10,039 bases of DNA from assembly GCA_028282395.1 (NCBI GenBank), contig JANQHY010000004.1, positions 1 to 10,039 of the forward strand. Direction: 5' to 3'. The position numbers were made by a program, and so were the translations under genes. The notes beneath the pieces are model-generated. The model was given only the letters and a program-made list of their open reading frames with translations, ran no database searches and had not been told where the DNA came from. Positions 1-6,085 of the stretch are shown one piece after another; position 1 is the stretch's first letter; each line of letters starts with the position of its first letter. The stretch comes from Gammaproteobacteria bacterium (lineage in GTDB: Bacteria; Pseudomonadota; Gammaproteobacteria; UBA12402).

Positions 1-2
1 AT

Positions 3-695
3 TATCATTTTCACCGTGTGGTGCAAAAAATTCACCATTTCTGTGCCATGGAGATGGGGCGTTTCTATCTTGATATTGTCAAGGACCGTCAATACACCAC
101 GCCAAAAAATTCCTTGGCGCGCCGTTCGGCGCAAACAGCGATGTTTCATCTATTGGAGACCTTGGTACGTTGGTTAGCACCGATTTGCCCATTTACCGCT
201 GAAGAGATCTGGCAGCATATGCCGGGTGAGCGTGATGAGTCAGTGTTGTTGACAGTCTGGTATGAGCGTTTTCCTCTTGTTGAGAAGCCGCTATTAAGTC
301 TTGATGAGTGGCAGCAGGTGATTGCCATTCGTGAGGCGGTGAATAAAGCCATTGAGACCTGTCGTAGTGAAGGTGAGCTGGGTTCGAGTCTAGAGGCTGA
401 AGTTAAACTCTATGCCGATGACGGCCTGTATGCGCTACTAGAGAAATTGGCGCCTGAACTACGTTTTCTACTGATTACCTCAGACGCGACACTATTACCA
501 TTAATGGAGGGTGGAACAGCGCAAGAGACTGAGATAGCTGGGTTGCGTCTTGAAGTTACGGCATCAGTACAGCTGAAGTGTGAGCGTTGTTGGCAACGGC
601 GCGTTGATGTTGGCGAATCGGATGAGCACCCGGCGATTTGTCAACGCTGCATTACCAATTTAACCAGTGAAGGCGAGGAACGCCATTATGCGTAA
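3..695 (+). CDS. ileS: Isoleucyl-tRNA synthetase, C-terminal part (5' end cut by window)
   Basis: Cytoplasmic class I aminoacyl-tRNA synthetase that charges tRNA-Ile with isoleucine. Only about the last 230 residues are present; the frame is open from base 3, so the gene starts upstream. The visible part begins in the anticodon-binding domain, where the stretches FYLDIVKDRQYT and ARRSAQTA and the segment APICPFTAEEIW match bacterial IleS closely. The C-terminus carries the family's zinc ribbon: a CxxC pair (KCERCW, codons at 579-590) and a second CxxC pair (ICQRC) near the end. The stop at 693-695 lies inside the start region of lspA, giving an 8-base overlap typical of the ileS-lspA operon. 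Base composition is ordinary (32 of 60 bases are G or C in 541-600), unlike the AT-rich gene downstream. Confidence 0.97.
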   Translation, partial: YHFHRVVQKIHHFCAMEMGRFYLDIVKDRQYTTPKNSLARRSAQTAMFHLLETLVRWLAPICPFTAEEIWQHMPGERDESVLLTVWYERFPLVEKPLLSLDEWQQVIAIREAVNKAIETCRSEGELGSSLEAEVKLYADDGLYALLEKLAPELRFLLITSDATLLPLMEGGTAQETEIAGLRLEVTASVQLKCERCWQRRVDVGESDEHPAICQRCITNLTSEGEERHYA

Positions 696-1182
696 AGGTT
701 ATCGCCTACTTATCTGGCTAGTAATTGTCGTGGCAATTGTGACTGCTGATCAGGTGAGCAAATTTTTTATCGTCAAGAATCTCATGCCAGGTGATAGCTA
801 TCATCTGTTTGATTGGCTCAGCTTTACCCTAGTTCATAATAGTGGTGCAGCATTTAGCATGTTACAGCGTGCCGGCGGTTGGCAGCGCTGGATATTTGTC
901 GCTGTAGCATCAGTGATCTCTATTATGATTATTGTCATGCTCGTTCGGATGCCAGTCCAGCGCTGGTGGCAGCCACTATCGCTATCGTTTATTCTCGGTG
1001 GTGCATTAGGCAATCTCTACGACCGCATAGCCTTAGGCTATGTTAACGATTTTATTGACTTTCACATTGGGACATGGCATTTTGCCATTTTTAATGTGGC
1101 AGATGCAGCTATCTCGATAGGTGTGGTACTATTACTGATAACGCTATTATTAGATCGAACGGGGAGTGTAAAGCGTGGATAA
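688..1182 (+). CDS. lspA: Lipoprotein signal peptidase (signal peptidase II)
   Basis: Inner-membrane aspartyl protease that removes the signal peptide from diacylated prolipoproteins. The product is 164 residues, the usual length. Hydrophobic segments lie at about 7-20, 66-87, 95-112 and 138-155, giving the expected four-helix topology. Conserved boxes are visible: DQVSK (21-25), HNSGAAFS (50-57), GGALGNLYDR (104-113), NDFIDF (120-125) and FNVADAAI (135-142). By comparison with E. coli LspA the catalytic aspartates should be D121 and D139. I chose ATG 688 over the in-frame GTG at 667 because a GAGGA ribosome-binding sequence lies 8 bases upstream and the extra seven residues are not part of the family. 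It overlaps the end of ileS by 8 bases and fkpB by 8 bases. It would process the lipidated TrbG encoded further along. Confidence 0.97.
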   Translation: MRKGYRLLIWLVIVVAIVTADQVSKFFIVKNLMPGDSYHLFDWLSFTLVHNSGAAFSMLQRAGGWQRWIFVAVASVISIMIIVMLVRMPVQRWWQPLSLSFILGGALGNLYDRIALGYVNDFIDFHIGTWHFAIFNVADAAISIGVVLLLITLLLDRTGSVKRG

Positions 1183-1624
1183 ACAGATTGAGGCCGGTTG
1201 CGAGGTTGTCGTTCACATGAAAATCATGTTGAAAGATAAGTCCGTTGCCGAAGATACACGCGAGGCAGATGCCCCGGTGAAGATGATTATGGGAGCTGGC
1301 CATTTTACCGAGAATTTTGAGCGACATCTCCTCGGTTTGAAGGTAGGCGACAAGAATACCTTTATGGTTGAGCCCGAAGATGGTTTTGGTGAGCGTAATC
1401 CCGACAATGTGCATACCGTATCACGTGACCGTTTCCCCAAAGATGTCAGCTTGACTCAGGGGTTAATCTTCTTGTTTGCTCGGCCTGATGGACAAGAGAT
1501 CCCCGGAATGGTGAAAAGTGTGCTTGAAGATCAGGTAGTGGTTGATTTCAACCATCCGCTTTCTGGCGAAGAGCTGATTTTTGAGATTGAAGTGCTCGAG
1601 ATCGAGACGCCGGTAAAACATTAG
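1175..1624 (+). CDS. fkpB: FKBP-type peptidyl-prolyl isomerase, SlpA class
   Basis: Cytoplasmic peptidyl-prolyl cis-trans isomerase with chaperone activity, of the short SlpA class (FKBP half-domains flanking an insert-in-flap domain). The product is 149 residues, the same length as E. coli FkpB. Recognisable blocks are HLLGLKVGDK (51-60), EPEDGFGERNPD (66-77) and the C-terminal DFNHPLSGEELIFEIEVLEI (124-143), which matches the family's final strand. The insert-in-flap region is roughly 70-125. The start is a GTG with GGGGAG 8 bases upstream, and it overlaps lspA by 8 bases, so it is the third gene of the ileS-lspA operon. In many gammaproteobacteria ispH comes next; here it does not. No convincing terminator hairpin is seen in the 20 bases between the stop and the tRNA promoter. 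Confidence 0.95.
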   Translation: MDKQIEAGCEVVVHMKIMLKDKSVAEDTREADAPVKMIMGAGHFTENFERHLLGLKVGDKNTFMVEPEDGFGERNPDNVHTVSRDRFPKDVSLTQGLIFLFARPDGQEIPGMVKSVLEDQVVVDFNHPLSGEELIFEIEVLEIETPVKH

Positions 1625-1644
1625 TGTTATTGTTGCCAACATGC

Positions 1645-1672
1645 TTGACATCGGAGCCTATTTAGCTAATAT
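1645..1672 (+). promoter_or_regulatory. Sigma-70 promoter for the CAT tRNA
   Basis: A perfect TTGACA at 1645-1650 is followed after 16 bases by TAATAT at 1667-1672, which matches the -10 consensus at four of six positions. Transcription would start near 1679, about 14 bases before the tRNA. Its position between the fkpB stop and the tRNA supports it; the assignment is by consensus match only. Confidence 0.6.
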
Positions 1673-1692
1673 AAGCAAACAATTGCGTATGT

Positions 1693-1769
1693 GGATATGT
1701 AGCTCAGCCGGTTAGAGCGGTGCATTCATAATGCACAGGTCGCTGGTTCAAGTCCAGCCATATCCACCA
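1693..1769 (+). tRNA. tRNA with anticodon CAT (tRNA-Met, or tRNA-Ile2)
   Basis: A full 77-base cloverleaf with encoded CCA. The 7-bp acceptor stem pairs GGATATG (1693-1699) with CATATCC (1759-1765); the D stem is GCTC/GAGC; the anticodon stem pairs GTGCA (1720-1724) with TGCAC (1732-1736) around loop TTCATAA, anticodon CAT at 1727-1729; the T stem pairs GCTGG with CCAGC. The discriminator is A1766 and CCA is 1767-1769. It is not the initiator, because position 1 pairs normally with 72 and the initiator's three G-C pairs in the anticodon stem are absent. The acceptor bases at positions 4 and 5 (T, A) agree with E. coli elongator tRNA-Met, whereas the T arm and preceding bases resemble E. coli tRNA-Ile2 (lysidine-modified CAT). 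I favour Met but cannot exclude Ile2. Confidence 0.95.
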
Positions 1770-2126
1770 AAAAAATGAATCAGTTAAGTAATATCTCCGC
1801 CGTCAGCACAAACCATAAAATTTTACGTTGAGGGTGGAATAAGGGTGCATGGAAAAGAGATTGTAGTGAACAAAGTTTGGTCATTATGTTCTGAGGGAAG
1901 TGGACCATTGATAATCTTTCTTCCTATTTAAGCAATTAAAAGAGGTATGCGGTGTTTGTGGCCAAATAAATTTATGACGCTAATTATCACGAATTACTAC
2001 ATTAAATAGTCGTTCGCAACGGTGTGGTGCCTAATACGATAGCCACAGGTAGTAATATGATGAAGGACAGTGGTTAAGCTTTTACCTTGACGATCTTCAT
2101 CTTATTATTAAGAGTCCAATCATAAT

Positions 2127-2140
2127 TTATTACGTAATAA
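2127..2140. repeat. Perfect 14-bp palindrome, possible operator
   Basis: TTATTACGTAATAA is an exact inverted repeat with no spacer. It lies where the -35 region would be for the -10-like TATAAT at 2159-2164, a common place for a repressor site controlling the 668-residue gene. The palindrome is seen directly; the operator role is inference, and such AT-rich palindromes can occur by chance. Confidence 0.45.
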
Positions 2141-2158
2141 GGGAGTTGATGGGTAGCC

Positions 2159-2164
2159 TATAAT
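2159..2164 (+). promoter_or_regulatory. Putative -10 element for the 668-residue gene
   Basis: A perfect TATAAT sits 49 bases upstream of the ATG at 2214, which would give a leader of about 40 bases. No good -35 hexamer is found 16-18 bases upstream; that position is taken by a 14-bp palindrome. The promoter would therefore be weak or dependent on a regulator. In such AT-rich DNA a chance match is possible. Confidence 0.4.
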
Positions 2165-2213
2165 ATAGTAGATTAATCGTCTGTAAAAAAACGTTATTGT
2201 ATTGGGGTAGCAC

Positions 2214-4220
2214 ATGACGGATTTTAGGGAAATTGTTGATGTAAATGCCATAAAAAAAGCACTCTCAGATCCAGATGAGTTTATATCTTTTTTAAAAAAT
2301 ATTGCTAGTGAAAATGATGATCAGCACCTTATTAGAGTGTTAAAGGTCTCAGAAATACTAGTGGAAATGTATCCAAGTGGCAAATACAAATTACTAAAAC
2401 AGAAGGTTATAAGTTATCTTGGATCTCAATATAAAGACAGCATATTAGTGGCGAACTTCTTAAAAGAAGTCAATTTCCTCCAGAAACTATATGACAAGCT
2501 ATTTGAGATGATTGCAGAATGCGAGCTGGCCATACCTGAAGATCTTAGACTAGGCTCACTTCTCATGGCAATAGAAATGTATTTTAGTACGCATTCTTCA
2601 TCCTACCTGAATGTTTCAAAGGAATTGATAGAAGGGTTGTATGGCTTTGACATGCTTGAAGAACCATCCATTATGGATATTGCTGGCCAAACAGAGTTAA
2701 CAAATCTGAAAGTAGGGCTTGAAGAAAATATAGTTAATTTACAACATGGATTGCGTTATATTATGAGGAGGCATGGTGAAAAAATTAATTTATGTGGGGA
2801 TTATAATGAGAAATTAATTTACGATGCTTTTCAGTACATAACTTTGTTAAACCACAAGTATAGCATCGATCATGTTTACGAGCTTTGGGTGTTTTTAGAT
2901 GCAAAGATCGTTCCGGACGACACAATGTGTAATGCAAAAGTTGATTTAGATGGAAATGATACCTATAAAGCTTGGGTTCTGTCAAATACTAGAAAAAGAA
3001 TAAGTTTGCGAAATAATATTACATCAAATGAGGAAAATTTTATTATCAATAAAAATTCTAAAAGATTGCCGCCCTTAGAGTTTATATCTAAAGTAGAGCA
3101 TAGATCGTATGTAAATACGATGGCATGTTTTTATAGTAATTTAAATGTAAAATATCATGAAATTTCATTGCAAGCTTGGTTAAGAGCATATAGCAATTTA
3201 AAGGATATAGCAGATAGGGGGTTATTGTTTAGATTAAATTCTAATACTTTGCATGGAAATTTCAACAAGCTCTTTAAGTCAAAAAGCAAAAAAAGATGGG
3301 TTGATTTGCTAGCCCGACGAGGGGTTGCACATTACGCTGCGAGTAGAATTTTTGAATGTTGGGTATTTAATGGAAAATATAAAAACAAAAAGAGTGACTT
3401 ATTTGAGCAGCCCTTTTATATGGTGAGTGATGATCAATTTGTATTGTTTGCCTCAATAGCAAGAGAAATTGAGCCTTCTGTATGTATGCTTAATCTTTTC
3501 AAAAATACTGGAGAATTTAATGTCAATAAAAATCAAAATAAAGGTAATCTATACGAAAATATGATTTCTCAATCGGCACGAAAGAGCGAAGTGCAATTTA
3601 TTAGTCCTAAATTAAAAGATGAGAAAAACATGATAGAGGCTGAATATGATTTTTTGCTTAGAATAGAAAATGATATATTCCTTATTGAGGCAAAGAGTAA
3701 AATAGATCTTTTCACTTTTAATGAGCATTATGGATTTTATTCTGAGATAGCGAACCAGCATATACCAAAATTAAATAAATCAAAAGAAAAGCTTATAAGG
3801 GCTATACCAAAGCTAAGAATGAAGAATGAGACTTATAATAAATTTTTTTCGAACGCTGATAGCCTAAATTTTACTAATATTATACTGTCTTCTGTGAGGT
3901 TGGGAGAGCCAATTTTTTACGATGGATGCTATGTTACTGACTTTCATAATTTAATTGATATTTTTGAAAACAGAGATATTGGTGTGAAGTGTCCTGATGG
4001 AAATGTGGTGCACTTATATAAGTCAATTCCCTGCAAATTGCAAGAAAGAATGCATCTTGGATTAAGAGAGTCAAGGGCTATAAAATTTTTAGAGAAAACT
4101 CTTGATGAAAAAATAGTTAGACTCCCAATATTAGATTGTCATGTTGAAGTTTTAATTATTCATAGTAGCCTACCAGATGAGTATCTTTTTGAGCCTACAG
4201 ACTTGGAGGCTTATTTATAA
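2214..4220 (+). CDS. Unrecognised 668-residue protein with C-terminal PD-(D/E)XK nuclease-like domain
   Basis: I do not recognise a named family. The C-terminal third shows a restriction-endonuclease-like signature: a helix with GNLYENM (E448), then AEYDFLL (D479), then the hydrophobic strand IFLIEAKSK giving E492-x-K494, and a following helix with several lysines. The spacing and the D-x(12)-E-x-K pattern fit PD-(D/E)XK nucleases. The N-terminal two thirds appear mostly helical and contain two short motifs, YELWVF (222-227) and FECWVF (380-385), that recall the conserved E-x-W helix of McrC/DUF2357-type nucleases. There is no signal peptide or clear membrane segment, so it should be cytoplasmic. 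ATG 2214 is the only reasonable start; GGGG at 2204-2207 is a weak ribosome-binding site. The gene is far more AT-rich than its neighbours (11 of 60 bases are G or C in 3001-3060) and rich in ATA and AGA codons, which suggests horizontal acquisition. It stands alone, with no methylase or helicase partner in view. A DNA-cleaving defence role is plausible inference, not shown. Confidence 0.85.
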   Translation: MTDFREIVDVNAIKKALSDPDEFISFLKNIASENDDQHLIRVLKVSEILVEMYPSGKYKLLKQKVISYLGSQYKDSILVANFLKEVNFLQKLYDKLFEMIAECELAIPEDLRLGSLLMAIEMYFSTHSSSYLNVSKELIEGLYGFDMLEEPSIMDIAGQTELTNLKVGLEENIVNLQHGLRYIMRRHGEKINLCGDYNEKLIYDAFQYITLLNHKYSIDHVYELWVFLDAKIVPDDTMCNAKVDLDGNDTYKAWVLSNTRKRISLRNNITSNEENFIINKNSKRLPPLEFISKVEHRSYVNTMACFYSNLNVKYHEISLQAWLRAYSNLKDIADRGLLFRLNSNTLHGNFNKLFKSKSKKRWVDLLARRGVAHYAASRIFECWVFNGKYKNKKSDLFEQPFYMVSDDQFVLFASIAREIEPSVCMLNLFKNTGEFNVNKNQNKGNLYENMISQSARKSEVQFISPKLKDEKNMIEAEYDFLLRIENDIFLIEAKSKIDLFTFNEHYGFYSEIANQHIPKLNKSKEKLIRAIPKLRMKNETYNKFFSNADSLNFTNIILSSVRLGEPIFYDGCYVTDFHNLIDIFENRDIGVKCPDGNVVHLYKSIPCKLQERMHLGLRESRAIKFLEKTLDEKIVRLPILDCHVEVLIIHSSLPDEYLFEPTDLEAYL

Positions 4221-4269
4221 GGAGGTTAAAGCGCCATTTTTCAATATAGCGATTGAAGAGCTCTTAGTG

Positions 4270-4275
4270 TATAAT
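4270..4275 (+). promoter_or_regulatory. Putative -10 element for the DUF938 gene
   Basis: A perfect TATAAT lies 38 bases before the GTG start at 4308. No -35 match is found at the usual distance; TTGAAG at 4253-4258 is only 11 bases away. It would give the methyltransferase gene its own promoter, independent of the upstream AT-rich gene. Consensus match only. Confidence 0.35.
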
Positions 4276-4307
4276 GACTTGATTGATTAGCAGGGAGGGT
4301 GATAACA

Positions 4308-4913
4308 GTGCTAGGCCATAACAAACCTTTTTCTGAAGCATGCGAACGTAATAAAACGCCTATTCTGCAGTTTCTGCGTCAATGGTTAATAGCGGATGAT
4401 AAAGTTTTGGAGATTGGCAGTGGATCGGGGCAGCACGGTGTATTTTTTGCCCAACAGTTACCGAATATTATTTGGCAGTGTAGCGAGCGATCAGAAAAAC
4501 TCGCAGGGTTGCAACAATGGATTGAGGAGGCGGATCTACAAAACCTGCCCAGTCCTTTAGTGATAGATGTTAATACGTATATTTGGAATAGTTTGCAATA
4601 CCAGGCGGTATTTTCTGCCAATACATTACACATTATGTCATGGCCGACAGTTGAACATTTTCTACAACAAGTCAAACAGGCATTATGTGCGGGTGGTAAG
4701 CTTATTTTATATGGACCATTTTGTTACCATGGTGCTTATACCAGTGCGGGCAATGAGCAACTTGATCGCTGTTTACGTGAAAGCGATGAGCATAGCGGTA
4801 TCCGTGATATGGAAGCCATAGCGGCTATTTTGCAGGAGCAAGGGTTTGTTCTGGTTAAAGATCAATCTATGCCAGCGAATAATCAGCTTCTATTATGGCA
4901 GTTAGCGCAGTGA
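4308..4913 (+). CDS. DUF938-family SAM-dependent methyltransferase
   Basis: Class I SAM-dependent methyltransferase of the DUF938 family, whose substrate is not known to me. The product is about 201 residues, the family's usual size. It opens with the characteristic NKPFSEACERNKTPIL (5-20), followed by the SAM-binding motif I, VLEIGSGSGQHG (33-44). Further family blocks are FSANTLHIMSW (102-112), LILYGPFCYHGAYTS (132-146), SGIRDMEAI (163-171) and the C-terminal SMPANNQLLLW (187-197). I chose GTG 4308, giving 201 residues, because AGGGAGG (4292-4298) lies 9 bases upstream. The in-frame GTG at 4299 would sit on the end of that sequence and adds only three residues. Composition returns to that of the housekeeping genes, so it looks native rather than part of the AT-rich segment. 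It converges on the trb operon. Confidence 0.92.
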   Translation: MLGHNKPFSEACERNKTPILQFLRQWLIADDKVLEIGSGSGQHGVFFAQQLPNIIWQCSERSEKLAGLQQWIEEADLQNLPSPLVIDVNTYIWNSLQYQAVFSANTLHIMSWPTVEHFLQQVKQALCAGGKLILYGPFCYHGAYTSAGNEQLDRCLRESDEHSGIRDMEAIAAILQEQGFVLVKDQSMPANNQLLLWQLAQ

Positions 4914-4933
4914 ATTATCGAATACGTCGTCAC

Positions 4934-4955
4934 AGGGGAATACTCTTGTTCCCTT
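4934..4955 (+). terminator. Possible terminator hairpin after the DUF938 gene
   Basis: A 7-bp stem (AGGGGAA with TTCCCTT, one G-T pair) closes an 8-base loop, beginning 20 bases after the methyltransferase stop. The downstream tract (CTGCTACTTTCT) is only moderately T-rich, so it would be a weak intrinsic terminator. Position and pairing support it; strength is uncertain. Confidence 0.35.
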
Positions 4956-5101
4956 CTGCTACTTTCTGTGGGAGAGAGGAAATGGATCAACATCAAAAAG
5001 AGTTCGTGTCGGTCGCTCACGGCTTGATTGTTACGCTCACAACGATAGGGATGAGAAGTTATTTTCTATGTAAAGTATCTTATATTAGTCCTTAACATGA
5101 G

Positions 5102-5124
5102 ATAAGGCTTGTTATATAAGGCTT
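5102..5124. repeat. Short direct repeat in the convergent intergenic region
   Basis: ATAAGGCTT occurs twice, at 5102-5110 and 5116-5124, with a 14-base period. It lies between the DUF938 gene and the end of trbB. No role is evident. I see no GC-rich hairpin that would terminate the leftward operon here. Confidence 0.4.
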
Positions 5125-5152
5125 AAATTTGTAGCACTTGTTTTCTATTAGG

Positions 5153-6085
5153 TCATTGAGTCGGCAGTGGCTCTTTAACATTGATTAAGTCAACAATTGT
5201 ATGGCGACCATTTTTTGCATCACGTGCCATGAAAACCACTTGATCAATCGCTTGATGAATTAACTGATGGGGTATCGTTGTCACTACTTCGAGCAACAGA
5301 TCGGCCAAGCGGTCTAAAGCGCGTTCGACACTATTCGCATGGATAGTGCAAATACCACCAGGATGACCTGTGTTCCAGGCTTTCAATAGCGTTAACGCTG
5401 TCTTGCCATCACGTACTTCACCAATAATCAAACGATCAGGGCGCATGCGCAGACTGCTTTTGACTAAATCTCCCATCGTTTTACTCTCAGTGGTGCAGAG
5501 TTTAACACAGTCAGCAATATTAACCTGCAGCTCAGGAATATCTTCGAGGACAACGACACGCTGATTAGATTGATTAAGTTCATTTAACAGTGCATTGGCG
5601 AGTGTGGTTTTACCGGATGCGGTGCCGCCGGCAATAAGGATATTTTTACGCTGTTGAATCGCCTGTTGTAAAGCATTTTTCTGTTTAGCATTGATGCGGC
5701 CACTTTGATGGTAATCTTCAAGTGAGAAAATTCTAATTGCCGGTTTGCGAATAGTAAAGGTTGGTGCATAGCTAACTGGCGGTATCCATCCTTGAAAGCG
5801 CGCACGTCTGCCGGGGAGCTCGCCAGTCAACTCTGGATGATTGTAGTCGACAATCTGTTGGTTATGGCTGGCAACTAATTTAATGATATTGAGTCGCTGT
5901 TTCTCTGGCAATATTATATTACTATCACATTTCCCTTGTTGTAATGATTCAAACCACAGTTTGCCATCAGGATTAACCATAATTTCACAAATGTCATCAT
6001 CTTCGAGTAAACGCACAATTGTCTCACCAACTGCGTGAGTGAACATAGCCAATTGACGCTGTAATAGCAATGGTTGATTATTCAT
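5153..6085 (-). CDS. trbB: TrbB/VirB11-family type IV secretion ATPase
   Basis: Hexameric traffic ATPase at the cytoplasmic face of a type IV secretion channel, coupling ATP hydrolysis to pilus assembly and substrate transfer. The product is 310 residues, typical of TrbB. The N-terminal domain includes the family block IMVNPDGKLW (35-44) and GELPGRRARFQGWIPPV (88-104). The RecA-like domain has Walker A GGTASGKT (153-160), the Asp box VVVLEDIPELQ (177-187), Walker B RLIIGEVRDG (218-227) and the His box region GHPGGICTIHAN (240-251). KAWNTGHPGG is especially characteristic of TrbB rather than generic VirB11. All catalytic residues are intact. The ATG overlaps the trbL stop by 4 bases (ATGA), implying coupled translation. 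It is the last gene of the operon here, whereas trbB is first in the RP4 trb operon. Confidence 0.95.
   Translation of the reverse strand: MNNQPLLLQRQLAMFTHAVGETIVRLLEDDDICEIMVNPDGKLWFESLQQGKCDSNIILPEKQRLNIIKLVASHNQQIVDYNHPELTGELPGRRARFQGWIPPVSYAPTFTIRKPAIRIFSLEDYHQSGRINAKQKNALQQAIQQRKNILIAGGTASGKTTLANALLNELNQSNQRVVVLEDIPELQVNIADCVKLCTTESKTMGDLVKSSLRMRPDRLIIGEVRDGKTALTLLKAWNTGHPGGICTIHANSVERALDRLADLLLEVVTTIPHQLIHQAIDQVVFMARDAKNGRHTIVDLINVKEPLPTQ

Larger units (their letters stand above)
1770..2213. other. AT-rich intergenic stretch between the tRNA and the nuclease-like gene
   Basis: This 444-base stretch contains no coding region I can support on either strand. The tRNA is followed by a run of A but no GC-rich hairpin, so no terminator is called. 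A 41-codon open frame on the minus strand ending next to the tRNA has no recognisable product. The right end holds a palindrome and a -10-like sequence, listed separately. The left part may be decayed mobile-element sequence, since it sits directly at a tRNA 3' end, but nothing in it is identifiable. Confidence 0.6.

Noticed and set aside
1109..1414. A 101-codon minus-strand frame opposite lspA and fkpB.
   Set aside because: It is antisense to two well-identified genes and has no recognisable product.
1788..1913. A 41-codon open frame on the minus strand downstream of the tRNA, with a hydrophobic end that vaguely recalls the start of some transposases.
   Set aside because: Too short, no ribosome-binding site checked out, and no motif that identifies a transposase family; it may be chance.
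1770..2213. CRISPR array or phage attachment repeat next to the tRNA.
   Set aside because: No regularly spaced repeats are present, and no second copy of the tRNA 3' end was found in the window.
4982..5095. A 37-codon ORF starting with ATG after a GGAGAGAGG-like sequence, between the DUF938 gene and trbB.
   Set aside because: No signal peptide, membrane segment or recognisable motif, and the purine-rich upstream sequence is not well placed; coding cannot be supported.
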